A stretch of 64,000 nucleotides of DNA. Origin: Ruminococcus sp. Its GTDB lineage: Bacteria > Bacillota > Clostridia > Oscillospirales > Acutalibacteraceae. Position numbers and translations under genes: made by a program. Location: positions 1 through 64,000 of the forward strand of contig JAFQRC010000001.1 of assembly GCA_017410265.1 (NCBI GenBank), in the 5' to 3' direction. Below, one piece after another: positions 31,901 to 39,727 of the stretch (its first letter is position 1; each line of letters starts with the position of its first letter). The notes under the pieces are model-generated. The model was not told the DNA's origin and searched no databases. It saw only the letters and a list, made by a program, of their open reading frames with translations.

Positions 31901-32407
31901 TCCTACACCCTCGACCTGGTCTGTTCGCTCGTAGCCAAGAAGTAGCAGACTTTGTATCAGGCTGTCGATTTTAACCGTATCGCCCGGTTTTAAGGAGAGA
32001 GAGGCTTTTTTCAGCACTTCTTTTGGGATAGTGAACTGAGAAGCTGCGTCCATACACGCGATTACAACATCACATTCGTGTCTTAAAAGTTTTGATAAAA
32101 CATTGAGTCTCTGGTGCTCATATTCGTGGGATTCTCCCTCGATATTCATAAAGGTGAAATCTCTTGTCGGATAGACATAGGCACTCATTCCCATAGTGCA
32201 TAAATCGTTGCATAGAGTCTGTGCTACCTGCTCATTTTCGACAACACAAAAGGCTCTGACATTCTTAAAATGGCAGAGCGACGAAATGATATTTGCTTTG
32301 TGAACACCCGAAACACCTGTGGCGGCGCAAGGGGTATTTTCACTGAGCGCACTACTCAGGGTAGCAAAGCCCTTAGTGCTTTGCATAACTTTGTCTAAGA
32401 ACTTCAT
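28964..32407 (-). CDS. mfd: Transcription-repair coupling factor
   Basis: Mfd removes RNA polymerase stalled at DNA lesions and recruits UvrA. 1147 residues, full length. Order: UvrB-like N-terminal domains (to about 350), the RNA-polymerase-interacting domain with YSLSDLSVGDYVVHSTHGIG (about 480), then the SF2 translocase with Walker A LLCGDVGFGKTEVALRA, IIDEEQRFGV as the DEEQ box, LTLSATPIPRTLNMAMSG, and RGRVGRSPRRAYAYF as motif VI. The C-terminal D7 domain ends at the stop codon. GAGGT precedes the ATG. It is downstream of pth, as in Bacillus. Secure. Confidence 0.98.
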   Translation of the reverse strand: MKFLDKVMQSTKGFATLSSALSENTPCAATGVSGVHKANIISSLCHFKNVRAFCVVENEQVAQTLCNDLCTMGMSAYVYPTRDFTFMNIEGESHEYEHQRLNVLSKLLRHECDVVIACMDAASQFTIPKEVLKKASLSLKPGDTVKIDSLIQSLLLLGYERTDQVEGVGQFALRGGIVDLFMTDSQAPVRIEFWGDEIDTINYFDTISQRRTDYCEEISLTPSTEVLIEDKDALIEKIRKKASYLKSEKNAKAKEILYREADILSDNLTLSNIDKYITTIYENPATLFDYLDDDSIIFISEMKATKERMKSFDAYRKNEISSLFEEGVLCRGFECYSLNYREFMNKALSFPVLYLDTFSHSGYDTDVKELVNFNAKQNALFNGTATSLMEDLNEISYKNYSVVVLAGTKKACENLCDTLKEKGYPAEVAENLEKCEKGKVYFVEGLLSSGIEYVNENFILYSRALTFSKSVKRRKVPKNAQQIYSLSDLSVGDYVVHSTHGIGLFKGIHKIDVQGVVKDYIKIEYAKGDLLYVPVTQLDLVAKYIGPREESRVKLNRLGSADFQKAKSRVKSAVKDMAKELIVLYSQRMQAEGFAFSKDGEWQRDFETAFEFDETEDQLRCCKEIKHDMERKAPMDRLLCGDVGFGKTEVALRAAFKCVSDSKQCALLCPTTILAWQHYQTVLNRFDTYPVRVELLSRFRTKKQQEEILKKLKRGEIDMIIGTHRLVQKDVEFRDLGLCIIDEEQRFGVAHKERFKEVCKNVDVLTLSATPIPRTLNMAMSGIRDMSVIEEAPLDRKPVQTYVLEHDNAVIYEAIRRELRRGGQVFYLHNNTETIAAKANKIAAAIPEANVAIGHGKMSESELSEVWRKMLEQEVNVLVCTTIIETGVDLPNANTLIIENADRFGLSQLHQIRGRVGRSPRRAYAYFTFNGGKVLSEISTKRLNAIREFTEFGSGFKIAMRDLELRGAGNLLGAKQHGHMEDVGYDMYLKLLNDAVQEEKGEKEETDAQKDCLIDIAVQAHIPEDYIENLSGRLDAYRRIADIRTKEDSLDVIDELLDRYGDIPKSVMGLIDIALIRNKAIFMGIYEIKQNENSLLLYIDSIKREEVGMLISKLKGQAMLSATQKPYIAVRYSAKIDPLSALKEIFL

Positions 32408-32452
32408 TGTAGTTTACCTCAGTAATATATTATGTTCTGATACAAGAAAATA

Positions 32453-33058
32453 TCAGGAATTGTACAGATTCATAGCGCGGTCGATGTTGTTATCAACCAT
32501 AAGTGAAACTGCATCTACGATGTTGTCAAGAAGCGGGAGTAACAGCTTTTTGTCAGAGTCACTAAAGCGCGAGAGTACCCATTTTTTTAGGTCGTACTCG
32601 GGGTGAGGCTTTTTGCCGATGCCGACTTTGATTCGCGGAAAGTCCTGAGAACCTGACAAGTAGATGATGTTCTGCATACCCTTCTGACCGCCGTCAGAGC
32701 CTTTTCTTCTGATTCTCATTTTGCCGACATCGAGTGAGATATCGTCAAAAATGACGATGACGTTTTCTGGCTTTATTTTGTAGAAATTCATCGCTTCTAC
32801 TACCGCCTGACCCGAAAGATTCATAAAGGTAGACGGCTTTATAAGCAGACAGCGGTGAGAGTTTATTTCACACTCGCCGATAGTAGACTTGAACTTGATT
32901 TTGTTTATCTTGCAGTTTAGTTTTTCTGCCAGATAATCGAGTGCTATAAAACCGCAGTTGTGGCGGGTGTTTTCGTACTCTTTACCGGGATTTCCGAGTC
33001 CTACTATGAGGTATTCGATTTTACCCGTCGGGGCAGATTTTCTGAATTTTGAGAACAT
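32453..33058 (-). CDS. pth: Peptidyl-tRNA hydrolase
   Basis: Frees tRNA from peptidyl-tRNA that falls off ribosomes. 201 residues, slightly long because of about 14 extra N-terminal residues before YLIVGLGNPGKEYENTRHN. That motif holds the catalytic histidine; the following NLSGQAVVEAM and the DDISLDVGKMRIRRKGSDGG loop are classic. GGAG precedes the ATG. It lies 45 bp before mfd and just after prs on the minus strand, matching the glmU-prs-pth-mfd order of Bacillus, except that ctc is missing here. Confidence 0.97.
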   Translation of the reverse strand: MFSKFRKSAPTGKIEYLIVGLGNPGKEYENTRHNCGFIALDYLAEKLNCKINKIKFKSTIGECEINSHRCLLIKPSTFMNLSGQAVVEAMNFYKIKPENVIVIFDDISLDVGKMRIRRKGSDGGQKGMQNIIYLSGSQDFPRIKVGIGKKPHPEYDLKKWVLSRFSDSDKKLLLPLLDNIVDAVSLMVDNNIDRAMNLYNS

Positions 33059-33095
33059 ATAAATCTCCGTGGATAATGAATTTAAAAGATGAAAA

Positions 33096-33117
33096 GAGGG
33101 TGTCTGTTGACACCCTC
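33096..33117 (-). terminator. Hairpin after prs
   Basis: GAGGGTGTC (33096-33104), loop TGTT, GACACCCTC (33109-33117): a perfect 9-bp stem, 11 bp after the prs stop, followed on the minus strand by TTTTC. It may reduce read-through into pth. Confidence 0.7.
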
Positions 33118-33127
33118 GATTTGTTGA

Positions 33128-34087
33128 TTAAAGGAACATTGGGGAAACAGGCTTGTCTTCGTAAATTCTCTCGATAGCCTCAGCGAACAGCGGAGCAACA
33201 GAAAGAATAGTGAATTTGTCAAGCATCTTGTCTTCAGAAATCGGAACTGTGTCAAGTAAGATGCATTCTTTGATAGCACTGTTCTTGATTCTCTCGATAG
33301 CAGGACCTGAGAGAACTGCGTGAGAAGCACAAGCGTAAACTTCAGTAGCACCGCCCTTTTCAACGATAGCGTTAGCTGCGTTGCAAAGTGTACCTGCTGT
33401 GTCAATCATATCATCAACGAGGATAACCTTTTTGCCCTGGACTTCACCGATGATGTTCATAACTTCGGAAACATTAGCACGCTGTCTGCGCTTGTCAACG
33501 ATAGCGATAGGACAGCCGATTTTAGCAGCGAAGTTACGAGCACGGGTAACAGAACCAAGGTCAGGGGATACAACAACATACTCATCATTGTGGCCAGCGA
33601 TTTTGTTTCTCATGTGCTCAGCGAGCATCGGAGCACCTACGAGGTGGTCAACAGGAATGTTGAAGAAGCCCTGAATCTGAGCTGCGTGGAGGTCCATTGT
33701 GAGGACTCTGTCAGCACCTGCTGCTGTGATAAGGTCAGCACAAAGCTTAGCTGAAATCGGATCTCTTGCCTTAGACTTTCTGTCCTGTCTTGCATAGCCG
33801 AAGTATGGCATAACTGCTGTGATAGAAGAAGCGGAAGCTCTCTTCATAGCGTCAATCATAATGAGAAGTTCCATAAGATTGTCGTTTACAGGTGAGCAAG
33901 TTGACTGAACGATGAAGCAGTCGCTACCACGAACTGACTCGTGAAGTGAAACCGCAATCTCACCGTCAGAGAAAGTAGCGCAATCGCTCTTACCAAGTGG
34001 CAGACCAAGACAGCCTGCGATGCCCTGAGCAACTTCTACGTTAGAGTTCAGCGTAAAAATTTTGATGTCCTTACCATGTGCATTCAT
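33128..34087 (-). CDS. prs: Ribose-phosphate pyrophosphokinase
   Basis: Makes PRPP from ribose 5-phosphate and ATP for purine, pyrimidine, histidine and NAD synthesis. 319 residues, normal length. Motifs: the ATP/flexible-loop segment YFGYARQDRKSKARDPISAK, the metal-binding TMDLHAAQIQGFFNIPVDHL, and the PRPP loop VILVDDMIDTAGTLCNAA. The N-terminus is the usual IKIFTLNSN form. AAAGGGGAA precedes the ATG. It lies after the GlmU-like gene, with a short palindromic repeat in the gap, and ends at a hairpin. Secure. Confidence 0.98.
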   Translation of the reverse strand: MNAHGKDIKIFTLNSNVEVAQGIAGCLGLPLGKSDCATFSDGEIAVSLHESVRGSDCFIVQSTCSPVNDNLMELLIMIDAMKRASASSITAVMPYFGYARQDRKSKARDPISAKLCADLITAAGADRVLTMDLHAAQIQGFFNIPVDHLVGAPMLAEHMRNKIAGHNDEYVVVSPDLGSVTRARNFAAKIGCPIAIVDKRRQRANVSEVMNIIGEVQGKKVILVDDMIDTAGTLCNAANAIVEKGGATEVYACASHAVLSGPAIERIKNSAIKECILLDTVPISEDKMLDKFTILSVAPLFAEAIERIYEDKPVSPMFL

Positions 34088-34160
34088 TTTGATTATTCCC
34101 CTTTGCTTTGTGTTGTATATTGAAATAAAATTGTTGATGAAACCTGATGTTCAAATTTGT

Positions 34161-34183
34161 AGGGGCGACCAGTGGTCGTCCGA
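34161..34183. repeat. Short palindromic intergenic repeat
   Basis: AGGGGCGACCAGTGGTCGTC (34161-34180), an imperfect palindrome around GCGACCA/TGGTCGT in the 105-bp gap between the GlmU-like gene and prs. It resembles the REP-like GGGCGACC...GGTCGCCC units common in gut Clostridia, and may also fold in the transcript. Confidence 0.5.
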
Positions 34184-34192
34184 TAACAAGTT

Positions 34193-34942
34193 TTAGCGAT
34201 ACCCCTTCTTAATCGCAATCTGATTGAGCTCTTCAAGCTGAGCAGGGTCGTTTGCACCGAGCACTGTGTCAGGTGAAGAAGCGGTAAACGCACCGACTGT
34301 CTTGTTACCCTCTAAAAGAAGCTTTAACGCGTCGGGTAGATAGTATTCAGCAGCTGCATTGTCTGCGGTGATAGAGTCGAGCACTGAGAGCAGGTCTTTT
34401 GTGTCAAACCAGTATCCGCCTGAGTTGACTTCTTTGATTTTCAAAACCTCTTGTGAAGCTTCCTTCTGCTCAATGATAGCTTTGAGTGAGCCGTCTTCAT
34501 TTCGTACTATTCTTCCGTAACCTGTGGAGTCTTCTAGCACTGCAGAAATAACAGTAGCGGAAGCGTTATCGTTATCGTGCTGAGCAAACGCGTCAGCGAT
34601 AGTGTCCTTGTCCATAAACGGGGCATCCCCGCAGAGGATAACAACATCGCCTTCGTTTTCTTTGAGGAAGTCCTTTGCCATCATTACAGCGTGTCCTGTA
34701 CCAAGACGCTCTGCCTGGTAAACTGTTTCAACCTTGTACGGAAGAGTAGCGACATATTCTTCGATACATTCTTTTCTGTAGCCTTTGACTACGCAGATGT
34801 TTTCTACTCCTGCGTTTCTTACAGAGTCGATGACCCACTGGAGCATCGGTTTGCCGAGCACCTCGCTCATCGGCTTAGGTTTATTCGACTTCATTCGTTT
34901 GCCCTCGCCACCGGCGAGAATAACAGCACACTTGTTAGCCAT
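34193..34942 (-). CDS. GlmU-like UDP-N-acetylglucosamine pyrophosphorylase, single domain
   Basis: Uridylylates N-acetylglucosamine 1-phosphate to the cell-wall precursor UDP-GlcNAc. 249 residues from ATG 34942 (GAGGTG upstream; a 14-residue longer start has no site). It covers the nucleotidyltransferase domain: VILAGGEGKRMKSNKPKPMS, ICVVKGYRKE, YQAERLGTGHAVMMA, GDAPFM and GIEQ-type EQKEA. The left-handed beta-helix acetyltransferase domain of full GlmU (about 200 more residues) is absent, with the stop followed directly by the gap to prs. The glmU-prs order argues that it is the true orthologue, reduced to one activity. Acetylation must then be done elsewhere. Confidence 0.85.
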   Translation of the reverse strand: MANKCAVILAGGEGKRMKSNKPKPMSEVLGKPMLQWVIDSVRNAGVENICVVKGYRKECIEEYVATLPYKVETVYQAERLGTGHAVMMAKDFLKENEGDVVILCGDAPFMDKDTIADAFAQHDNDNASATVISAVLEDSTGYGRIVRNEDGSLKAIIEQKEASQEVLKIKEVNSGGYWFDTKDLLSVLDSITADNAAAEYYLPDALKLLLEGNKTVGAFTASSPDTVLGANDPAQLEELNQIAIKKGYR

Positions 34943-35112
34943 AGTACACCTCGCATAATAACAGATACTAATATTATCGCACATATTTGTAAAATTTCAA
35001 GATTAAAATGCAAATTCAAATTAAATTAAACATTTTTCACAATATCACCAAAAAATATCCCTAAGTTTTATTAGATTTTTTTGAAATATCTATAGAATTT
35101 TAGTAACATATT

Positions 35113-35121
35113 TGTTATAAT
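35113..35121 (+). promoter_or_regulatory. Extended -10 promoter upstream of ppdK
   Basis: TGTTATAAT (35113-35121) is a perfect -10 with the TGN extension; no good -35 is seen. It gives a leader of about 85 bases before the ATG. The gap 34943-35211 otherwise holds only AT-rich sequence. Confidence 0.5.
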
Positions 35122-35211
35122 ATGGTCAGGCATGTTTAGGTCATAAGAAAAATTGCGGATTTTGCATTAGTATGACGGCCTATTAACAATATTTTTAGGA
35201 GGTTGATTCCA

Positions 35212-37845
35212 ATGAGTCACAAGTTTGTTTACCTCTTCAAAGAGGGCGACGCTACAATGAGAGAGCTTCTCGGCGGTAAAGGTGCTAACCTTGCTGAGAT
35301 GACAAAGCTCGGTCTTCCTGTACCACAGGGCTTCACAGTTTCTACTGAGGCTTGTACACAGTACTACGAAGACGGTAGAAAAATCAACGATGATATCAAA
35401 GCAGAAATCATGGAGAACATCACTAAGATGGAAGAAATCACCGGCAAGAAGTTCGGCGATAAAGAAAATCCACTCCTCGTTTCTGTTCGTTCAGGTGCCA
35501 GAGCTTCTATGCCTGGTATGATGGATACTATCCTTAACCTCGGTCTTAACGAAGAAGTTGTTGAGACAATGGCAGCTATGTCAGGTAACGCTAGATGGGC
35601 TTACGACTGCTATCGTCGTTTCATCCAGATGTATTCTGACGTTGTTATGGAAGTTGGTAAGAAGTACTTTGAGCAGCTTATCGACGAGATGAAGGAAGCT
35701 AAGGGCGTTTCACAGGACGTTGACCTTACAGCTGACGACCTCAAGACTCTCGCTGAGCAGTTCAAGGCTGAGTACAAGAATAAGATCGGTAAGGACTTCC
35801 CAACTGATCCAAAAGAGCAACTCATGGGCGCTGTAGAAGCTGTATTCCGTTCATGGGATAACCCAAGAGCTAATGTTTACCGTCGTGACAACGATATCCC
35901 TTATTCATGGGGTACTGCTGTAAACGTACAGATGATGGCTTTCGGTAACATGGGTGAAGATTGCGGTACAGGTGTTGCATTTACAAGAGACCCTGCTACA
36001 GGCGAGAAGAAGCTCATGGGTGAGTTCCTCACAAACGCACAGGGCGAAGACGTTGTTGCCGGTGTTAGAACTCCAATGCCAATCGCTGAGATGGCTAACA
36101 AATTCCCTGAGGCTTTCGAGCAGTTCACAGCTGTTTGCGCTAAGCTTGAGGATCACTACAGAGATATGCAGGATATGGAATTTACTGTTGAGCACGGTAA
36201 GCTCTATATGCTCCAGACAAGAAACGGTAAGAGAACAGCTAAGGCTGCTTTAAAGATCGCTTGTGACCTCGTTGATGAGGGTATGATCGATGAGAAGAAG
36301 GCAGTAGCTATGATCGACCCAAGAAACCTCGACACACTCTTACACCCACAGTTCGATGCTAAGGCTTTAAAAGAGTCTTCTCCAATCGGCAAGGCTCTTC
36401 CAGCTTCTCCTGGTGCTGCTTGCGGTAAGGTTGTATTCACAGCTGAAGACGCTAAAGAGTGGGGCGCTAAGGGCGAGAAGGTTGTACTCGTTAGACTTGA
36501 GACTTCACCTGAAGATATCGAAGGTATGAAGGCTGCTCAGGGTATCCTCACAGTTAGAGGCGGTATGACATCTCACGCTGCCGTTGTTGCTCGTGGTATG
36601 GGTACATGCTGTGTATCAGGTTGCTCAGAAATCAAGATGGACGAGGACAACAAAGTATTCGTACTTAGTGGCAAAGAGTTCCACGAGGGCGACTACATTT
36701 CACTTGACGGTTCAACAGGTAACATCTACGACGGTATCATTCCTACAGTAGACGCTGAAATCGCTGGCGAGTTCGGCAGAATCATGGATTGGGCTGACAA
36801 GTACAGAACACTCAAGGTTAGAACAAACGCTGATACACCAGCAGACGCTAAGCGTGCTAGAGAGCTCGGCGCTGAGGGTATCGGTCTTTGCCGTACAGAG
36901 CACATGTTCTTTGAGGCTGACAGAATCGCAGCATTCAGAGAGATGATCTGTGCTGATACAGTAGAAGAGAGAGAGGCTGCTCTTGACAAGATTATGCCAT
37001 ACCAGCAGAGCGACTTCGAGGCTCTTTATGAAGCACTCGAGGGCAACCCTGTATGTATCCGTTTCTTAGACCCACCTCTCCACGAGTTCGTTCCAACTGA
37101 GGAAGCTGACATCGCAGCACTCGCACAGGCTCAGGGTAAGACAGTTGCTGACATCAAGGCTCTCATCGCTTCTCTCCACGAGTTCAACCCAATGATGGGT
37201 CACCGTGGTTGCCGTCTTGCAGTAACATATCCTGAAATCGCTAAGATGCAGACAACTGCTGTTATCCGCGCTGCTATCAATGTAGCTAAGGCTCATCCAG
37301 ACTGGACAATCGTTCCTGAGATCATGATCCCACTCACTGGTGAGGTTAAGGAGCTCAAGTATGTTAAGGATGTAGTTGTTGCTACAGCTGACGCTGAGAT
37401 TGCTGCTGCAGGTGTTGAACTCAAGTACGAAGTTGGTACAATGATGGAAATCCCACGTGCTTGCTTAACTGCTTCTGCTATCGCTAAGGAAGCTGAGTTC
37501 TTCTGCTTCGGTACAAACGATCTTACTCAGATGACATTCGGCTTCAGCCGTGACGACGCTGGTAAGTTCTTAGAGGCTTACTATGACAGAAAGATCTACG
37601 AAAACGATCCATTTGCTAAGCTCGACCAGACAGGTGTAGGTCAGCTCATGGAAATGGCAGTTGCAAACGGTAAGGCTACTCGTCCAAACATTCACTGCGG
37701 TATCTGCGGTGAGCACGGCGGTGACCCAACTTCTGTAGAGTTCTGCCACAAGATTGGTCTTGACTATGTATCATGTTCACCATTCAGAGTTCCAATCGCT
37801 AGACTTGCTGCTGCTCAGGCTGCTATCGCAAGTATGGAGGACTAA
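35212..37845 (+). CDS. ppdK: Pyruvate, phosphate dikinase
   Basis: Interconverts pyruvate + ATP + Pi with PEP + AMP + PPi; in anaerobic gut Clostridia it works in glycolysis or gluconeogenesis. 877 residues from ATG 35212 (AGGAGG upstream). N-terminal ATP-grasp domain with LLGGKGANLAEMTKLGLPVP, then SGARASMPGMMDTILNLG; central phosphohistidine domain with GGMTSHAAVVARGMG, whose histidine carries the phosphate; C-terminal TIM barrel with GLCRTEHMFF, NPMMGHRGCRL and the cysteine of HCGICGEHGGD. Codon use is strongly biased (AAG, GAG, CTC, GCT), indicating high expression. A strong terminator follows at 37972. Confidence 0.98.
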   Translation: MSHKFVYLFKEGDATMRELLGGKGANLAEMTKLGLPVPQGFTVSTEACTQYYEDGRKINDDIKAEIMENITKMEEITGKKFGDKENPLLVSVRSGARASMPGMMDTILNLGLNEEVVETMAAMSGNARWAYDCYRRFIQMYSDVVMEVGKKYFEQLIDEMKEAKGVSQDVDLTADDLKTLAEQFKAEYKNKIGKDFPTDPKEQLMGAVEAVFRSWDNPRANVYRRDNDIPYSWGTAVNVQMMAFGNMGEDCGTGVAFTRDPATGEKKLMGEFLTNAQGEDVVAGVRTPMPIAEMANKFPEAFEQFTAVCAKLEDHYRDMQDMEFTVEHGKLYMLQTRNGKRTAKAALKIACDLVDEGMIDEKKAVAMIDPRNLDTLLHPQFDAKALKESSPIGKALPASPGAACGKVVFTAEDAKEWGAKGEKVVLVRLETSPEDIEGMKAAQGILTVRGGMTSHAAVVARGMGTCCVSGCSEIKMDEDNKVFVLSGKEFHEGDYISLDGSTGNIYDGIIPTVDAEIAGEFGRIMDWADKYRTLKVRTNADTPADAKRARELGAEGIGLCRTEHMFFEADRIAAFREMICADTVEEREAALDKIMPYQQSDFEALYEALEGNPVCIRFLDPPLHEFVPTEEADIAALAQAQGKTVADIKALIASLHEFNPMMGHRGCRLAVTYPEIAKMQTTAVIRAAINVAKAHPDWTIVPEIMIPLTGEVKELKYVKDVVVATADAEIAAAGVELKYEVGTMMEIPRACLTASAIAKEAEFFCFGTNDLTQMTFGFSRDDAGKFLEAYYDRKIYENDPFAKLDQTGVGQLMEMAVANGKATRPNIHCGICGEHGGDPTSVEFCHKIGLDYVSCSPFRVPIARLAAAQAAIASMED

Positions 37846-37855
37846 TCTGTACTTC

Positions 37856-37960
37856 AGGTTTACAGTCAATTTTGACCAAGCTAAAGCTTACAGAAAGTCA
37901 ACAGGCAACTATCTTCGTGCTAAACAGTGGGAAGATATGACTGTTGAAGTCTTTATATAA
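37856..37960 (+). pseudogene. Possible gene remnant downstream of ppdK
   Basis: After the ppdK stop a frame of 34 codons reads RFTVNFDQAKAYRKSTGNYL and on to RAKQWEDMTVEVFI before a stop at 37960. No start codon or ribosome site belongs to it. It looks protein-like in composition and could be the 3' end of a lost gene. A 51-bp part (37899-37949) recurs at 39317-39367 with about 42 matches but interrupted there by stops. It may instead be a non-coding repeat; I rate it as weak. Confidence 0.3.
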
Positions 37961-37971
37961 CTATAATAATT

Positions 37972-38013
37972 AAGCAGGCATATTACTGTTAAAGGTAATA
38001 TGCCTGCTTTTGC
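37972..38013 (+). terminator. Strong terminator after ppdK; copy 1 of a repeated hairpin
   Basis: AAGCAGGCATATTA (37972-37985), loop of 10, TAATATGCCTGCTT (37996-38009), then TTTGCTTTT. A perfect 14-bp stem. The same hairpin recurs at 41331 (changed) and 44691 (nearly identical). Confidence 0.9.
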
Positions 38014-38069
38014 TTTTAGTTTGATTTAAATTATTTTTAATAATATCGCATTTTAGAAAGTAAAGGGTT

Positions 38070-38777
38070 TTATATTATGTCGTTGAGTTTTTCAGTAATT
38101 ATGTTTACTTCATCTAAGATTTTTTTCATATCATCATATGAAACAGTCATTTCAGATGCATGAACAATACTATTACGTATTTTTAAAAAGTTTTTAAGAA
38201 CATTTGCTTCTTCTTCTTTTATTAAATTATTGTACAATAAATATTCAATGATAGAGCGTGATTTAGGATTAGGATTGATTTCAGATAAATCTGCTACTAT
38301 ACCTTCTAATTCTCTCCATTTTGAAACAACCTCAAAAGATAATAACTTAATATCTTTGGGTTGATTTATCGTTTTTAGTTTTATAGCATAAGTATAGTCT
38401 TTTTTTGTTATTATGGTTGAGTAAACAGATGCTATTAATCCAAATATACTAATTATCAGTGAAAATAAAAGCAACCCCCCTTGTGTACTATGTAGTTTAT
38501 CTGCACTAATGACAGAATATATAACTAGTGTTATTATCCCTATAAAAATATATGCTGAGCCAAAAATAAATAATCTTTTGCTTATCCTTTTTTCAGGTTT
38601 ATAATAATTAATGAGTTGTCTTTTTATTTTATTGTCGATTCGTAGAATTTTACTGATACTGATATCATCTACTGATGGTGATTGTTCAACTAAAATTTTT
38701 AATAATATGTTCCTATATTCATTTGAAAGTTCATCAAGAATTTTTAGTGTTTCTTTATGATTTATTGGTGTGTTCAT
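38070..38777 (-). CDS. Membrane protein with C-terminal HEPN-like domain
   Basis: 235 residues from ATG 38777 (AAGGAG upstream). A helical N-terminal part, two transmembrane helices (around 77-100 and 112-137), and a C-terminal helical domain carrying RNSIVH (201-206), the R-x4-H signature of HEPN proteins, many of which are RNases in toxin-antitoxin or defence systems. The pattern SRSIIEYLLYNNLIKEEEAN before it fits the HEPN helix bundle. It is the second gene of a pair; the first (39180-38782) ends 4 bp upstream. AT-rich and unlike its ppdK neighbour, so likely acquired. RNase activity is inference. Confidence 0.6.
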   Translation of the reverse strand: MNTPINHKETLKILDELSNEYRNILLKILVEQSPSVDDISISKILRIDNKIKRQLINYYKPEKRISKRLFIFGSAYIFIGIITLVIYSVISADKLHSTQGGLLLFSLIISIFGLIASVYSTIITKKDYTYAIKLKTINQPKDIKLLSFEVVSKWRELEGIVADLSEINPNPKSRSIIEYLLYNNLIKEEEANVLKNFLKIRNSIVHASEMTVSYDDMKKILDEVNIITEKLNDII

Positions 38778-38781
38778 AGAT

Positions 38782-39180
38782 TTACTCCTTATCTTCAAGC
38801 ACAAACTGCAATACCGTAGTAGTACAAGCTGTAATTAAAATTATTATGAATATAATTAGATTCGTAAGTTCGCCTTCATAACCTTCTTTATCAAATAAAA
38901 AGCCAGTTAAAAGCAATGTGAATGATGATATGATTTTCATAATTAGAAGTGTTTTATTAGTTCTTTTCTTGCTTGGTATTTTATTTTTCCTAACAGCCTG
39001 TAAGACTATATTACTTGTAATTACAACTTCTGCTCCAACTTCTCGATTTGCTTCTTCTATGAGGTTGGATTCTTTAATAATATTATCACTATATTTATTA
39101 ATCTGTTTTTTTAATTCTATTTTAGCATCGGGTGAAAAATTATTTATTTTATTATCGTCAATATTTACTTGGAGTGACAT
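38782..39180 (-). CDS. Small membrane protein paired with the HEPN protein
   Basis: 132 residues, no recognised family. A helical, charged N-terminal half (DAKIELKKQINKYSDNIIKE and on, about 17-70) and two transmembrane helices (about 75-97 and 107-128) with a very short end KE. It stops 4 bp before the HEPN gene, whose ribosome site lies at its end, so they are translationally coupled. A membrane partner beside a HEPN-type protein could be an antitoxin, sensor or anchor. Low G+C marks it as accessory. Confidence 0.65.
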   Translation of the reverse strand: MSLQVNIDDNKINNFSPDAKIELKKQINKYSDNIIKESNLIEEANREVGAEVVITSNIVLQAVRKNKIPSKKRTNKTLLIMKIISSFTLLLTGFLFDKEGYEGELTNLIIFIIILITACTTTVLQFVLEDKE

Positions 39181-39316
39181 GTACTACACCACCTACCGAT
39201 TTATAGTTTATCATACCTACATATTACCACATGATTATCGCTCTTTCAACAAAAGTTTAGCAGAATTTAATTAGTTTTTTCTGAATGTTATTGCATATCA
39301 AACAATATAGAACATT

Positions 39317-39367
39317 CAACAGAGAGTTATCTTCATGCTGAATAGTGGTAAGATATAACTGTTGAAG
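39317..39367. repeat. Diverged copy of the ppdK downstream sequence
   Basis: 51 bp matching 37899-37949 at about 42 positions by eye. Both contain CAACAG...TATCTTC, GCT.AA.AGTGG.AAGATAT and ACTGTTGAAG. It lies in the 547-bp gap 39181-39727, which otherwise contains AT-rich sequence and the leader RNA below. Confidence 0.65.
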
Positions 39368-39533
39368 CGTCTTGGTTTTATATGCGCATATTGTGTATAT
39401 AAGATATAAATCTATGTATATGAAATAAATCTATATAATGAATTAGAGCTCGAGATTTGTATATATTGTATAGATTGTGACCCTAATTTTTTTTATAAAA
39501 AATATATTTATTATAGTATTTTAGGTAAGTTTA

Positions 39534-39542
39534 TGATATAAT
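39534..39542 (+). promoter_or_regulatory. Extended -10 promoter for a leader RNA
   Basis: TGATATAAT (39534-39542) combines a perfect -10 with a TGN extension, in AT-rich sequence about 95 bp before a terminator hairpin. No clear -35. Confidence 0.4.
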
Positions 39543-39548
39543 GATTTT

Positions 39549-39696
39549 AAAATTATAAAATGATAATTATATAGGATAATGGCAACCATGTTTTAAATGA
39601 ATTTGATAGTTCTTTTAGAGCGGGCAAATGAAATATTGCTCTGTCACGCGATATAACAGCAGAAAAACTGCTGTTACTGTGTGGCGGAGTTTTTTG
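39549..39696 (+). ncRNA. Candidate leader or small RNA ending in a large terminator hairpin
   Basis: From the extended -10 at 39534 a transcript of about 147 bases would end at a long hairpin: CTCTGTCACGCG (39639-39650) pairs with the complementary strand ending at 39689 over 12 positions including wobble pairs, followed by an internal loop, an inner perfect 8-bp stem AACAGCAG/CTGCTGTT with loop AAAAA, and then TTTTTT. An alternative 5-bp helix AGAGC (39617-39621) with GCTCT (39638-39642) would break the terminator's outer arm. This is the arrangement of an attenuator or of an RNA gene before a toxin-like gene. The downstream ATG is 32 bp away. Confidence 0.5.
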
Positions 39697-39727
39697 TTTA
39701 TATTTTTTCATTAAGGAGATTGATAGT

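Noticed and set aside
37754..37960. A real gene overlapping the ppdK 3' end
   Set aside because: Its first half is only the shifted ppdK frame and it lacks a ribosome site; only the part after 37856 looks protein-like.
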